This document shows positions 17,577 to 26,989 of a DNA stretch of 64,000 nt, in pieces (the first letter of the stretch is position 1; each line of letters opens with the position of its first letter). A model generated the notes under the pieces. The model saw only the letters and a program-made list of their open reading frames with translations. It had not been told where the DNA came from and made no database searches. Both the position numbers and the translations under genes were made by a program. Origin of the DNA: an uncultured Geobacter sp. (lineage in GTDB: Bacteria; Desulfobacterota; Desulfuromonadia; Geobacterales; CAIOGM01); assembly GCA_903857795.1 (NCBI GenBank), contig CAIOGM010000150.1, positions 51,397-115,396 of the forward strand, given 5' to 3'.

Positions 17577-18278
17577 ATGCTCAGCGTCGACAACATAGAG
17601 CTCTTCTACGGCCAGGTCCACGCCGTCAAGGGGGTGAGCCTCACCGTGAACGCGGGAGAGATCGTCACCCTCATCGGGGCCAACGGTGCCGGCAAGAGCT
17701 CAACCCTCAAGGCGATCTCCGGAGTCCACCCCACCAAGGCGGGGAGCATCACCTTCCGGGGAGAGCCGCTCCAGAGCCTGCCTGCTCACGCCATCGTCGG
17801 CCGGGGGATCTCCCACTGCCCCGAGGGGCGGCGGATCTTTTACGAGCTCACGGTGCGAGAAAACCTCCTCATGGGGGGGTTCCTCCTGAGCGGGACGACG
17901 GCGCTGGAACGGCTCGAGACGGTGATGGAGCTCTTCCCCCGGCTGCGGGAACGGCTCACCCAACTCGGCGGCACCCTCTCCGGCGGGGAACAGCAGATGC
18001 TCGCCATCGGCCGGGCGCTCATGTCAAACCCCGCGTTGCTCATGCTCGACGAGCCTTCCCTGGGATTGGCCCCCCTCGTGGTGGAGAAGATCTTCCAGCG
18101 GGTCGTGGAGTTGAACCAGGGGGGGCTCACCGTCCTGCTGGTGGAGCAGAACGCTCACATCGCCCTGGGGATCTCCCATCGGGCCTATGTCCTCGAAACC
18201 GGCAGGGTCATCCTCTCCGGTCAATCCGCCGATCTGGCACTCGACGAGCGGGTACAGAAGGCGTACCTGGGAGGCTAA
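17577..18278 (+). CDS. livF: Branched-chain amino-acid ABC transporter ATPase LivF
   Basis: 233 residues, standard LivF length. Walker A GANGAGKSS, Q-loop region ISHCPEGRRIF, signature LSGGEQQMLAIGRAL, Walker B LLMLDEPSLGLAP and H-loop VEQN. Second ATPase of the LivHMGF transporter. Separated from livG by the heptamer array and with only a weak ribosome site (CCGGGAAG), so expression relative to livG may be modulated. Confidence 0.94.
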   Translation: MLSVDNIELFYGQVHAVKGVSLTVNAGEIVTLIGANGAGKSSTLKAISGVHPTKAGSITFRGEPLQSLPAHAIVGRGISHCPEGRRIFYELTVRENLLMGGFLLSGTTALERLETVMELFPRLRERLTQLGGTLSGGEQQMLAIGRALMSNPALLMLDEPSLGLAPLVVEKIFQRVVELNQGGLTVLLVEQNAHIALGISHRAYVLETGRVILSGQSADLALDERVQKAYLGG

Positions 18279-18417
18279 CTCCACGCCGCTCTTGCCAAGC
18301 GAGAGATTTCATTGTATTAGTGTCACACAGTCGCGATTTCGGCCATGAGGAATCGTCACCGCATTTTCTTGTCGCACGACAGCTGCCCTGCGACATGTAT
18401 ACCCAAGGAGGCTTCAT

Positions 18418-19107
18418 ATGAGCTTGACATCACTTCCCCCATCAATCGAGCAGAGAATGGGCTCTTTCACTGAAGTCTTGCGCCGCGCCAAATCGAGCGC
18501 GCCGGACTCCCTCTCCAAACCGACCATCACCATCGCCCGTGAATTCGGCTGCGAGGCCTTTCCGGTTGCCGAGGAGCTGTTGAAGCTGGTTCAGGAGACG
18601 ACCGGCGAACCGTGGCTGTTGGTTGACAGCTCCCTGCTCGCCGCTGTCGCCAAGGAGCATGGCGTGGCCGAGGATATCTTCCACGGGCTCGGGCAGAAAC
18701 CCCGGTGGCTGGACGAGATGTTCGCCACCCTCGCCCCCAACTGGAAGAGTGAGGCGGGGTACTACCAGCTTCTCTGCGACCAGGTCGCTGCCCTCGCCAT
18801 CGCCGGCAACGCCATCTTCGTGGGGCTCGGCGCCGCCGTCATCACCAAGTCCCTCAAGAACTGCTCCCACTTCCGCCTGGTGGCAGATAAAGAGTTCAAG
18901 ATCCGCTCCATCAGCCGGCGACTGAACATCTCCCGCCAGGAGGCTGAACTGTTCATCGTGGAAAAACAGGCGGAACGGGATCGTATCCTCCGCAAGCTGC
19001 TGGATACCGATGCCCGCGACCCCCTCTACTACCACATGATCTTCAACAACACCAAGGTTCGGAACAACAAGATCGCCCAGACCATCGCCGATTTCGTCCT
19101 GAAATAG
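18418..19107 (+). CDS. Cytidylate kinase-like family protein
   Basis: 229 residues with a strong ribosome site (AAGGAGG). The core TITIAREFGCEAFPVAEELL and later AIAGNAIFVGLGAAVITK and HFRLVADKEFKIRSISRRLNIS are typical of the cytidylate-kinase-like group (PF13189), which keeps the kinase fold but has an unusual nucleotide loop (REFGCEAF instead of GxxxxGKS). Phosphate acceptor unknown. Followed by a strong hairpin, so probably monocistronic. Confidence 0.8.
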   Translation: MSLTSLPPSIEQRMGSFTEVLRRAKSSAPDSLSKPTITIAREFGCEAFPVAEELLKLVQETTGEPWLLVDSSLLAAVAKEHGVAEDIFHGLGQKPRWLDEMFATLAPNWKSEAGYYQLLCDQVAALAIAGNAIFVGLGAAVITKSLKNCSHFRLVADKEFKIRSISRRLNISRQEAELFIVEKQAERDRILRKLLDTDARDPLYYHMIFNNTKVRNNKIAQTIADFVLK

Positions 19108-19141
19108 CTCCTGCTGCGACCACGGCAGCGTGAAACGCGAA

Positions 19142-19174
19142 ACATCGCCCGGCGGCTCAGTCGCCGGGCGATGT
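19142..19174 (+). terminator. GC-rich hairpin after the cytidylate-kinase-like gene
   Basis: Perfect 13-bp stem (19142-19154 with 19162-19174) and a 7-nt loop, about 35 nt after the stop codon. No U-run follows, so it may be a weak terminator or an RNA-stability hairpin. Confidence 0.6.
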
Positions 19175-19226
19175 CATCAACCACGCCCCCCCGGAGAGAC
19201 AACATCCTGGCATCTCGGCTTTCCTG

Positions 19227-19255
19227 TTGACTTTACCCGCTTAATCCTGTACAAA
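19227..19255 (+). promoter_or_regulatory. Sigma-70-type promoter of prs
   Basis: TTGACT (19227-19232), a 17-nt spacer, then TACAAA (19250-19255). This is a good match at ideal spacing and the only strong candidate upstream of prs. It predicts a leader of about 80 nt. Confidence 0.65.
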
Positions 19256-19344
19256 ATCTGTTTCGCGAAAAGAATCGGAAACGGCATTCCCGCGTCGACG
19301 CCGGCCAACGGACGTACTGCGTGTCACCTCTGTGAGGGAGTTTC

Positions 19345-20289
19345 ATGCTCGATAAGATCAAGATATTCTGCGGCAATTCCAACCCGCAGCTGGCGAAGGA
19401 AATCTGCGACAAGCTGGGGCTCCCCCTCTCCGAATCTCTGGTCCGGACCTTCTCAGACGGTGAGATCCGGGTCGAGATCTGCGAGAACGTCCGTGGCCGT
19501 GACGCCTACATCGTGCAGTCTTCCTGCGCACCGACCAACAACAATCTCATGGAGATGCTGATCATGATGGACGCCCTCAAACGGGCCTCCGCCGCCAAGA
19601 TCACCGCTGTCATCCCCTATTACGGCTACGCCCGACAGGACCGGAAGGCGGCCCCCCGAACCCCGATCACCTCCAAGCTCGTGGCGGACCTGATCACCAC
19701 AGCCGGGGCTGACCGGGTTGTCACCGTGGACCTTCACGCCGGCCAGATCCAGGGTTTTTTCAACATTCCGGTGGACAACCTCTATGCCGCTCCGGTCATC
19801 GTCGAGCACATCAAGAAGGAGTTCGCTGGACAGAACGTGATCATGGTCTCCCCTGACGCCGGCGGCACCGAGCGGGCCCGCGCCTTTGCCAAACGGATCG
19901 GCTGCACCCTGGCGGTAATCGACAAGCGGCGGAGCGCCCCCAACGTGGCCGAAGTCATGCACGTGATCGGTGATGTCAAGGACAAGGTGGCAATCCTCCT
20001 GGATGACATGATCGATACCGCAGGCACCCTGACCCATGGCGCCGCGGCGCTGAAGCTGCACGGCGCCAGCAAGATCTTCGCCTGCGCCACCCATGGGGTG
20101 CTCTCCGGCCCAGCCATGGAGCGGATCAACAACTCCGATATCACCGAGGTTGTGCTGACCAACACGATCCCACTCCAGGAGAAGGCCAAATTGTCACCCA
20201 AGATTCGACTCCTCTCGGTGGCGCCGCTCCTTGCCGAGGCGATCCGTCGCATTCACGAAGACGAATCGGTAAGCTCTTTGTTCAGTTAA
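19345..20289 (+). CDS. prs: Ribose-phosphate pyrophosphokinase
   Basis: 314 residues, the usual length. Makes PRPP from ribose 5-phosphate and ATP for nucleotide, His, Trp and NAD synthesis. Visible motifs are [16 protein letters not shown] at the N-terminus, the flexible-loop region [17 protein letters not shown], the metal/ATP motif [11 protein letters not shown] and the PRPP loop [10 protein letters not shown]. Start after GAGGGAG. Followed by rplY and pth in the order common in Geobacter and many other bacteria. Confidence 0.97.
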   Translation: MLDKIKIFCGNSNPQLAKEICDKLGLPLSESLVRTFSDGEIRVEICENVRGRDAYIVQSSCAPTNNNLMEMLIMMDALKRASAAKITAVIPYYGYARQDRKAAPRTPITSKLVADLITTAGADRVVTVDLHAGQIQGFFNIPVDNLYAAPVIVEHIKKEFAGQNVIMVSPDAGGTERARAFAKRIGCTLAVIDKRRSAPNVAEVMHVIGDVKDKVAILLDDMIDTAGTLTHGAAALKLHGASKIFACATHGVLSGPAMERINNSDITEVVLTNTIPLQEKAKLSPKIRLLSVAPLLAEAIRRIHEDESVSSLFS

Positions 20290-20366
20290 GAGTCACCACC
20301 GCAGCAGACGATCCAACACGGCTCATCAGATCCGGATTAAACATATCTTCATCTCAGGAGGCAGTC

Positions 20367-20939
20367 ATGTCGCAGCAGATACTCAACGTTGAACTCAGGG
20401 AAACGGTCGGCACAGGAAGTTGCAGGAAGCTCAGGAGCGCCGGCAAGGTCCCCGGCATCGTCTACGGCAAAGGGATGGAGTCGGTCTCCGTTGCAGTGAA
20501 CCCCAAGGAACTGAAAGCCGCCGTCGCCGGTGAGGGGGGACTCAACCACCTTATCACCCTCTGCGGCGGGGACGCCCTCGACGGCATCACGGTCATCGTC
20601 TCCGACCTCCAGAAAGATTGCCTCAGGGGGACCGCTACCCACGTGGATCTGCATAAGATCAGCATGACCGAGAAGCTTCGCGTCACCATTCCGCTGACCT
20701 TTGTGGGGACCTCCATCGGCGTCAAGTCCGGCGGCCTTCTCGATATCCTTCTCCACGAAATCGATGTGGAGTGCCTCCCAAGCAACATCCCCGAACAGAT
20801 CGAGGTAAACGTGGCAACCCTGGCCATCGGCGAGTATATCCACGTTGGCGACCTGCTCCTCCCGGAAGGGGTCAAGGTCCTTGCCGAAGTCAAGGCCTCT
20901 CTGGTAACCGTTCTGCCCAAGCCGGGCAGCGCCGAATAA
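20367..20939 (+). CDS. rplY: 50S ribosomal protein L25/general stress protein Ctc
   Basis: 190 residues, the long Ctc-type form: an N-terminal L25 domain that binds 5S rRNA (LNVELRETVGTGSCRKLRSAGKVPGIVYGK) and a C-terminal TL5 beta domain (about 100-185, with LDILLHEIDVECLPSNIPE). Ribosome site TCAGGAGG. Sits between prs and pth, 77 nt after prs with no obvious terminator, so probably co-transcribed. Confidence 0.95.
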   Translation: MSQQILNVELRETVGTGSCRKLRSAGKVPGIVYGKGMESVSVAVNPKELKAAVAGEGGLNHLITLCGGDALDGITVIVSDLQKDCLRGTATHVDLHKISMTEKLRVTIPLTFVGTSIGVKSGGLLDILLHEIDVECLPSNIPEQIEVNVATLAIGEYIHVGDLLLPEGVKVLAEVKASLVTVLPKPGSAE

Positions 20940-20957
20940 CGGCTGTTCGGTAAAGAT

Positions 20958-21542
20958 ATGTCCGTTCACCTCATAGCCGGGCTGGGAAATCCCGGCCCGG
21001 AGTATCATGAAACCCGCCATAACGCGGGTTTCATGGTTCTTGACCGGCTGGCGGATCAGGCCAATATCGCCGTTACCAGAAAGGCGTTCGGCGGACTCTG
21101 CGGCGAAGGGCGCTGGCAGGGAGAGCGGCTCTTCCTGCTCAAGCCGCAGACCTTCATGAACCTCTCGGGCCGGTCGGTGGCGCCGGCGCTTCGCTACTAC
21201 AAGCTGACACCGGCCGACCTCATCATCATCCACGACGAACTGGACATCCCCTTCGGCCAGGTCAAGATCAAGGAGGGGGGAGGACACGGCGGCCATAACG
21301 GCCTCCGCTCTCTCATGGAAGAGTTGGGAACCGGTGACTTCCTCCGGATCAGGGTCGGCATCGGCCGCCCCCCCAAGGGGGACCCGGTAAAGTATGTCCT
21401 CGGGAACTTCTCCAAGGACGAAGCGCCCCTTCTTCCCCGGGTAACCGACGGACTTTGCGGTCTCCTGGCGCTCCTGCTCCGCGAAGGAGTCCCCAAGACA
21501 ATGAGCCTCTACAACCGCAAGGATCTGACGCAAGGGCTGTAA
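20958..21542 (+). CDS. pth: Peptidyl-tRNA hydrolase
   Basis: 194 residues. Recycles peptidyl-tRNA dropped from stalled ribosomes. Contains IAGLGNPGPEYHETRHNAGF with Asn11 and catalytic His21, the KPQTFMNLSG motif, the DELDIPFG motif with the catalytic Asp, and GGHGGHNGLRS. Lies 18 nt after rplY in the same transcript. Confidence 0.97.
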   Translation: MSVHLIAGLGNPGPEYHETRHNAGFMVLDRLADQANIAVTRKAFGGLCGEGRWQGERLFLLKPQTFMNLSGRSVAPALRYYKLTPADLIIIHDELDIPFGQVKIKEGGGHGGHNGLRSLMEELGTGDFLRIRVGIGRPPKGDPVKYVLGNFSKDEAPLLPRVTDGLCGLLALLLREGVPKTMSLYNRKDLTQGL

Positions 21543-21595
21543 CCCCCTCCCCCACCCGAACTTTTCGGCGCCACTTTCAAAAAGGACAGACTATC

Positions 21596-22690
21596 ATGGG
21601 TTTCACCTGCGGCATCGTCGGCCTCCCCAACGTGGGGAAGTCCACCATCTTCAACGCACTGACCTCCGCCGGCGCCGAATCGGCCAATTACCCCTTCTGC
21701 ACCATCGACCCCAACGTGGGGATGGTCTCGGTCCCCGACCCCCGCATGGACCGGCTGGCGGAGATCGTCCACCCGGAACGGATTCTCCCCACCACCATCG
21801 AATTCCTCGACATCGCCGGCCTGGTCAAGGGAGCCAGTCGCGGGGAGGGACTCGGCAATCAGTTCCTCGGCCATATCCGGTCGGTGGACGCCATCGTGCA
21901 TGTGGTCCGCTGCTTCGAGGACCCCAACGTGGTCCATGTGGACGGGAGCGTCAACCCGGTGCGCGACGTGGAGATCATCCAGACCGAGTTGGCCCTGGCG
22001 GATCTGGATACGGTGGAGAAGAAGCTCCAACGCGCCGAAAAGCAGTCGAGAAGCGGCGACCGGAAGCTGAAGGATGAGGCCGAATTCTACGCCCGGGTCA
22101 AGACGGCGCTGGAGCAGGGGCTCTCTCCCCGGAAACTGGCGGAGAACGACGACGAGCTGATCTGGCAACGCGACCTGCACCTCCTCTCGGGCAAGCCGAT
22201 CCTCTATGTCTCCAACGTGGCGGAAGACGATCTGGAGGGGAAGCACCCCTTCGTGGCCCAGCTGCGGGAACTGGCGGAGCGAGAAAGGGCCGGACTCGTC
22301 ACCATCTGCGGGAAGATCGAGGCCGAGATTTCCGAACTGGATGGAGAGGAGAAACAGCTCTTTCTTCAGGAGATGGGGCTGGCCGAATCCGGCCTCGATG
22401 CGCTGATCCGCGCGGGGTATGAACTACTGGGGCTCATCACCTACTTCACCGCAGGGGTCAAGGAGGTGCGGGCCTGGACCATCACCAGGGGGACCAAGGC
22501 GCCCCAGGCAGCCGGGGTGATTCACAGCGATTTCGAGAAGGGGTTCATCCGGGCCGAGGTCATCGCCTATGAAAGCTTCGTCTCCGCCGGCGGAGAGTCG
22601 GGGGCCAAGGAGAAGGGGCTCATGCGGCTGGAAGGGAAAGAGTACGTGGTACAGGATGGCGATGTCATGCATTTCCGGTTCAATGTCTGA
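21596..22690 (+). CDS. ychF: Redox-regulated ATPase YchF (Obg family)
   Basis: 364 residues; start at the ATG following AAAGGAC, where the conserved [18 protein letters not shown] begins. Has the YchF-type ATP specificity motif (NVAED in place of NKxD), a helical insertion at about 130-200 and the C-terminal TGS domain ([17 protein letters not shown] onward). Binds ribosomes and hydrolyses ATP; linked to stress responses. Last gene of the prs-rplY-pth-ychF run, closed by a strong hairpin. Confidence 0.96.
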   Translation: MGFTCGIVGLPNVGKSTIFNALTSAGAESANYPFCTIDPNVGMVSVPDPRMDRLAEIVHPERILPTTIEFLDIAGLVKGASRGEGLGNQFLGHIRSVDAIVHVVRCFEDPNVVHVDGSVNPVRDVEIIQTELALADLDTVEKKLQRAEKQSRSGDRKLKDEAEFYARVKTALEQGLSPRKLAENDDELIWQRDLHLLSGKPILYVSNVAEDDLEGKHPFVAQLRELAERERAGLVTICGKIEAEISELDGEEKQLFLQEMGLAESGLDALIRAGYELLGLITYFTAGVKEVRAWTITRGTKAPQAAGVIHSDFEKGFIRAEVIAYESFVSAGGESGAKEKGLMRLEGKEYVVQDGDVMHFRFNV

Positions 22691-22712
22691 CAACTCCTGC
22701 CATGAACGATCA

Positions 22713-22744
22713 GGAGGGGCCGCGGCAATTACCGCGGCCCCTCC
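22713..22744. terminator. Hairpin between convergent ychF and the M50-like gene
   Basis: 13-bp GC-rich perfect stem (22713-22725 with 22732-22744), 6-nt loop, no U-run on either side. Placed in the 59-nt gap between two convergent genes, so it may serve both. Confidence 0.65.
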
Positions 22745-22749
22745 CGCGT

Positions 22750-23301
22750 TCAGAGCTGTAATACCCAGAGCACCCCCCCGCCAACTGCAAGGGTGACGTA
22801 CAGGAGAGCTCCCAAGGGTTGGGAAAACGCCACAGCCAGGTCCTGCGATGACGGGAGAGCACTGCTGCAGCAGAGCACCACCGCGACATACATGAGAAGC
22901 GTATGGAGGAGATCGGGGGGGAACCAGATGAACCAGCCCCGGTAGAGGAGCCAGGCCAGGGGGAAGAGCAGGAGGGGAGCGCAACCGGTGGGAAACGAGG
23001 CGATCACCGACGGGTTAGCGATGGTCACCGAACCAAGAATCCAGGACCGCCGCTGGTCGCCGGCGGCGGTGACGGCGACGGTGCGGCGGGGAATGATGGT
23101 GAATCCGGTGGGCCTGCCGCCGGTAAGGAAGGCCACCAGAAGATGGGCAAGTTCGTGGAGCAGGGTGCCGGGGAACCGGACTATAACCTGCCATCCAGAG
23201 CCGAGCCGATCGGCCCGCCCCTGGATGGCCCCCAGGGTCGCCGCCAGGACGATCCCCGCGAAGTGGGCGGCTGAGGAATCGGTAACGACGAAAGGGGCCA
23301 C
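22750..23301 (-). CDS. M50-like membrane protein with HExxH motif
   Basis: 183 residues, GTG start 7 nt after gpmI's stop, so co-transcribed with it. Four or five hydrophobic segments, and a zinc-protease-like HELAH motif near residue 50 next to a helix (GTLLHELAHLLVAFLTGG), as in M50-type intramembrane proteases. A second metal-binding motif (NPDG/LDG type) is not obvious, so it may be an inactive relative. Function unknown. Confidence 0.65.
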   Translation of the reverse strand: MAPFVVTDSSAAHFAGIVLAATLGAIQGRADRLGSGWQVIVRFPGTLLHELAHLLVAFLTGGRPTGFTIIPRRTVAVTAAGDQRRSWILGSVTIANPSVIASFPTGCAPLLLFPLAWLLYRGWFIWFPPDLLHTLLMYVAVVLCCSSALPSSQDLAVAFSQPLGALLYVTLAVGGGVLWVLQL

Positions 23302-23308
23302 AGGATCG

Positions 23309-24844
23309 TTACACGATGAGGCTCGTGCCGGTCATCTCCCCGGGCTGAGGGATGCCGAGGATCTGAAGCATGGTAGGGGCCAGATCGGCCAGGATGCCGT
23401 CGCTACGGAACGCCACCCCCTTCCGGCTGTCATCCACCAGGATGAACGGCACCAGATTGCAGGTGTGTGCCGTGTGGGGGCCACCGGTCTCATCCACCAT
23501 AACCTCGGCATTACCGTGGTCCGCCGTGATGAGGGCCCGTCCCCCCAGGGAGAGGATCTTGTCCGTCAGCTTCCCTACGCAGTCATCAACCGCCTCCACG
23601 GCCCTGATGGCGGCAGGGAGGATTCCCGTATGCCCCACCATGTCGGCGTTGGCGAAGTTGAGAATGATCACATCCAGGTCGGCGGCGTCAAGCCGTGTGA
23701 GCAGCTTTTCGGTCACCAGGTAGGCGCTCATCTCCGGCTTCTCGTCATAGGTGGCCACCTCCTTGGGGGAGGGGATGAGAGCCCGCTCCTCCCCGGGAGA
23801 GGGGATCTCGCTCCCGCCGTTGAAGAAGAAGGTGACGTGGGCATACTTCTCGGTCTCGGCGATCCGGAGTTGGGTCAGCCCGGCCCGGCTGATGACCTCG
23901 CCGAAGATGTTGGTCAACTCCTCTGGCCCGAAGGCGATGGGGAGGCCGAAGGTGGCGTCATATTCGGTCAGACAGACGAACTCCACGAGCGTGGGCCGTG
24001 CGCCCCGCTCAAAGCCGCTGAAGTCATCCAGGGCCAGGGCACGGGTGATTTCCCGCGCCCGGTCGGAGCGGAAGTTGAAGAAGATGAAGCCGTCACCATC
24101 CTGGACTCTCCCGTCCACGCCGGAGATGATCGCCGGAAGGACGAATTCGTCGTTGACCCCCTGCTCATAGCTCCGCCGGATCGCCTCCGCCGAATCGGCA
24201 GCCGGATTCCCCTCCGCCAGAACGATGGCGCGGTACGCCTTTGCCACCCGCTCCCACCGGTTGTCCCGGTCCATGGCATAGTAGCGCCCCATGACCGTGG
24301 CGACCGCGCCGAAGCCGATCCGTTGCAGCTCTTCTTCGAGTTTGGCCAGGTAGCCTGCGCCGCTCTTGGGGGGGGTATCCCGGCCGTCCAGGAGGACGTG
24401 GATGAAGAGCTCTCTGACCCCGACCTTCTTGGCCATCTCCACCAAGGCATAGAGGTGGCTGTTGTGGGAGTGGACCCCGCCGTCGGAGAGGAGTCCGGAG
24501 AGGTGGAGCCGACCGCCTGACGCCTTGACCTTCTCCATGCACTCCAGGAGGACCGGGTTAGCGAAGAAGTCGCCGTCGGCAATGGACTTGGTGATCCGGG
24601 TCAGGTCCTGATAGACGATCCGCCCCGCACCGATGTTCAGGTGCCCCACTTCGGAATTCCCCATCTGCCCCTCGGGGAGCCCCACGGCCATGCCGGAGGT
24701 GCCGATGGCGGTGGAGGGGTACTCTCGGCTGAGCCGTGTCATATTCGGGCTCTTCGCCAGGGCCACGGCGTTGTTCTCCTGATTGGGGTTGAGCCCCCAA
24801 CCATCCAGGATCATCAGCATCAGCGGTTGTTTCGGCATGGTCAC
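23309..24844 (-). CDS. gpmI: 2,3-bisphosphoglycerate-independent phosphoglycerate mutase
   Basis: 511 residues. Interconverts 3- and 2-phosphoglycerate using two Mn ions and a phosphoserine intermediate. Visible are the metal motif MILDGWG (Asp14), the active-site Ser64 in [22 protein letters not shown], and the C-terminal metal site ADHGNAE. Starts a minus-strand group; rlmH lies 4 nt upstream. Confidence 0.97.
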   Translation of the reverse strand: MTMPKQPLMLMILDGWGLNPNQENNAVALAKSPNMTRLSREYPSTAIGTSGMAVGLPEGQMGNSEVGHLNIGAGRIVYQDLTRITKSIADGDFFANPVLLECMEKVKASGGRLHLSGLLSDGGVHSHNSHLYALVEMAKKVGVRELFIHVLLDGRDTPPKSGAGYLAKLEEELQRIGFGAVATVMGRYYAMDRDNRWERVAKAYRAIVLAEGNPAADSAEAIRRSYEQGVNDEFVLPAIISGVDGRVQDGDGFIFFNFRSDRAREITRALALDDFSGFERGARPTLVEFVCLTEYDATFGLPIAFGPEELTNIFGEVISRAGLTQLRIAETEKYAHVTFFFNGGSEIPSPGEERALIPSPKEVATYDEKPEMSAYLVTEKLLTRLDAADLDVIILNFANADMVGHTGILPAAIRAVEAVDDCVGKLTDKILSLGGRALITADHGNAEVMVDETGGPHTAHTCNLVPFILVDDSRKGVAFRSDGILADLAPTMLQILGIPQPGEMTGTSLIV

Positions 24845-24848
24845 TCTC

Positions 24849-25310
24849 CTAGTGATGGTACTGCTCGTTGTTGAGAATGGTGCAGCCCCGGTAGATCTGT
24901 TCAGCCAGGAAGAGCCGGACCATCTGATGGGTGAAGGTCATCCGTGAGAGAGCCACGGTCCGGTCGGCCCTCCCCCTAAACGGCTCGGAGAAGCCGTAGG
25001 CGCCGCCGATGGCGAAGACCAGCTCCTGAGTCCCGCTGTCGCGGTACCTGCCGATGATGCCGGCAAACTGGGGGGAGGTGCACTCTTCACCCCGCTCATC
25101 CAGGAGAATCAGCCGGCTCCCCTTGGAGAGAGCCTTCTCCAGCCGCTCCCCCTCCTTGAGCCGCATGGCCTCCGCCTCGGCCCCCTTCTCCTCCCGGACC
25201 TCGCCGATCTCCACCGGGAAGTAGCGCCCGATCCGCCGGCGGTACTCCTCTATCCCCTCCTTCAGCCACTCCTCCTGGCTCTTGCCAACCCAGAGGAGCC
25301 GGAGCCTCAC
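24849..25310 (-). CDS. rlmH: 23S rRNA (pseudouridine1915-N3)-methyltransferase RlmH
   Basis: 153 residues, a SPOUT-family enzyme. [24 protein letters not shown] at the start, the SAM-binding knot [13 protein letters not shown] and the C-terminal [19 protein letters not shown] are diagnostic. Overlaps the rsfS stop codon by 4 nt and precedes gpmI by 4 nt, so it belongs to the nadD-rsfS-rlmH-gpmI operon. Confidence 0.97.
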   Translation of the reverse strand: MRLRLLWVGKSQEEWLKEGIEEYRRRIGRYFPVEIGEVREEKGAEAEAMRLKEGERLEKALSKGSRLILLDERGEECTSPQFAGIIGRYRDSGTQELVFAIGGAYGFSEPFRGRADRTVALSRMTFTHQMVRLFLAEQIYRGCTILNNEQYHH

Positions 25311-25693
25311 CGTTGGGCAACCGGGATAGGCGGTGGAGGCTCAGGGAGGGCGATGAGCGGAGCGTCGATCCAGAGCCGGTCAAGATCGTAATAGTGGCGC
25401 AGTTCGTTCACGAAGATATGGACGATCACATCACCATAGTCTATGACGACCCACTTCCCTTCCCGCACCCCTTCGATATCCTGGGCCTTGCCGAACTTCT
25501 TGAGCCCCTTCCGGACCGAGTCGGCCAAGGCTTGCACCTGCTTGTCGGACATGCCGGTGGCCAGCACCAGATAATCGGCAATGGACGAAATATGAGCAAT
25601 TTCGAGGATTTTTACATCAACACCCTTCTTGTCGAGGGCAAACTCGGCGCATTTGAGCGCCCGTTCCAGGGAAGTCAGGGTTACTTCAGGCAT
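25307..25693 (-). CDS. rsfS: Ribosomal silencing factor RsfS
   Basis: 128 residues from the ATG at 25693, inside the end of nadD (8-nt overlap). An upstream in-frame ATG would add 40 residues that are simply nadD read in another frame. Contains the DUF143 core KILEIAHISSIADYLVLATG and WVVIDYGDVIVHIF...YYDLDRLW. Binds L14 to block subunit joining in starvation. The nadD-rsfS-rlmH order is widely conserved. Confidence 0.95.
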   Translation of the reverse strand: MPEVTLTSLERALKCAEFALDKKGVDVKILEIAHISSIADYLVLATGMSDKQVQALADSVRKGLKKFGKAQDIEGVREGKWVVIDYGDVIVHIFVNELRHYYDLDRLWIDAPLIALPEPPPPIPVAQR

Positions 25694-26327
25694 AGAGAGC
25701 ATGTTCCTTAAGGTAGCGTTCCACGATGTCGGGCAGCAGATAGCGGATTGAACGGCCCCGCCGCAGCAGATCACGAATGGAACTTGAGGAGATGGCCAGC
25801 GGGACTCCGTCAAGGTACGACACGGTGGTCCCGGAGCAGTGAGTCAGGCGATTAGCCGCGAGATCATAACAGAACCGGCCGGATATGGCAACAGGAAGGG
25901 CGGAAGAGAGCGACATCCCCGCGGATCCCGGACGCCCCACGACGATCAGGCTGGCGGTGGCGAAGATGGCCGGATATTCGTGCCACATCCCGATCTCGGC
26001 AAAGGAGTCGCTCCCCATGATAAAGAAGAGCCGGTCGGCAGGGTACTGATCCCGGAAGGCCCGGAGGGTGTCGATGGAGTACGATTTTCCCGAGCGCTCT
26101 CCTTCCATCTCGGAAACTGAAAAGGAGCTATTGTCCCGGGTCGCCAGCCGCACCATGGTGAGGCGGTGGGCAAAGGGGAGCTGACTTCCCTGGGGCTTGT
26201 GGGGAGGATCGGCAGCCGGAACGAAGATCACCCGGGAGAGGGAGAACTGATCCAGCGACTCCTGCGCAATCCGGAGGTGGGCGTTGTGGATCGGATTGAA
26301 GGTCCCGCCGAAGATGCCGATGTTCAT
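25686..26327 (-). CDS. nadD: Nicotinate-nucleotide adenylyltransferase
   Basis: 213 residues. Adenylates nicotinate mononucleotide in NAD synthesis. The N-terminal GIFGGTFNPIHNAHLRIA holds the nucleotidyl-transferase HxGH-type motif (here HNAH), and the C-terminal ISSSSIRDLLRRGRSIRYLLPD is the ISTT-type motif. First gene of the minus-strand operon leading to gpmI. Confidence 0.96.
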   Translation of the reverse strand: MNIGIFGGTFNPIHNAHLRIAQESLDQFSLSRVIFVPAADPPHKPQGSQLPFAHRLTMVRLATRDNSSFSVSEMEGERSGKSYSIDTLRAFRDQYPADRLFFIMGSDSFAEIGMWHEYPAIFATASLIVVGRPGSAGMSLSSALPVAISGRFCYDLAANRLTHCSGTTVSYLDGVPLAISSSSIRDLLRRGRSIRYLLPDIVERYLKEHALYA

Positions 26328-26560
26328 GTCCGCCTCACTCTGAAACTACCCGGGATTCCCCCGGACAGGGTGCTCATCTTAACAGAGGTCATCCGCTTTT
26401 TCTGCAGCTAAATGCCGGCGCCACGATGCAGCAGTGAGCCGCCGCACTCTCTCTGCTTTTTCTTGGGGCTCTTTTCCGCGTTCTATGCTACAAAGTTCAA
26501 GATAGCGTGGCCAATAGTCACAGGTGAGACACAAAAGATCGAGACACAAGAGAGGGAAGT
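26328..26560. other. Divergent intergenic region nadD/yhbY
   Basis: 233 nt expected to contain both promoters. No strong -35/-10 pair, operator or hairpin stands out. AGAGAGGGAAG just before 26561 is the yhbY ribosome site. Confidence 0.4.
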
Positions 26561-26965
26561 ATGCTGAACGGAAAACAGAAGCGGTTCCTGCGGGGAATCG
26601 GCCACGGGCTCAGCCCGGTGGTGACGGTGGGTAAGGGTGAAGTGAGCGATGCGCTCCTGAAGGAGACCGCAGAGGCGCTGGAGGCTCACGAGCTTATAAA
26701 GGTTAAGATCCTGGAGAGCTGCATCCTGGACCGGAGCGATGTGGCGCAGATAATGGCGGTGGGATGCGATGCCGAAGTCGCTCAGATTCTTGGCCGGACC
26801 ATCCTCCTCTACCGGGCCGCCGCCGAACCCAAGCTGGAGCTGCCGCTGCAGCCGGGGGAAAAGGCAAGGGGAGTAAAGAGCGCCCCTGTGAAGAGTGAAA
26901 CGCCCAAGAGGGGAGTGTGGAAAGGACCGAGAGATCTGAAGCGGGAGAAAAAAGGGAAGAGTTGA
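26561..26965 (+). CDS. yhbY: YhbY-type CRM-domain RNA-binding protein
   Basis: 134 residues. The first 95 or so form the CRM (YhbY/IF3-C-like) domain: MLNGKQKRFLRGIGHGLSPVVTVGKG with the GxxG-type loop, then ALEAHELIKVKILE. Binds pre-50S particles. The C-terminal 40 residues are a Lys/Arg/Pro-rich tail, longer than in the E. coli protein. Confidence 0.9.
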   Translation: MLNGKQKRFLRGIGHGLSPVVTVGKGEVSDALLKETAEALEAHELIKVKILESCILDRSDVAQIMAVGCDAEVAQILGRTILLYRAAAEPKLELPLQPGEKARGVKSAPVKSETPKRGVWKGPRDLKREKKGKS

Positions 26966-26989
26966 CCAGTTAGATTTCCGGGAGGGGAT

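Noticed and set aside
18371..18397. Inverted repeat TGTCGCA/TGCGACA before the cytidylate-kinase-like gene
   Set aside because: Only a 7-bp stem with a 13-nt loop; could be chance, and no regulator is suggested by context.
20349..21533. Minus-strand open frame opposite rplY and pth
   Set aside because: Crosses two clear plus-strand genes and has no recognisable domain.
22988..24520. Plus-strand open frame opposite the M50-like gene and gpmI
   Set aside because: Antisense shadow of well-identified genes; biased composition.
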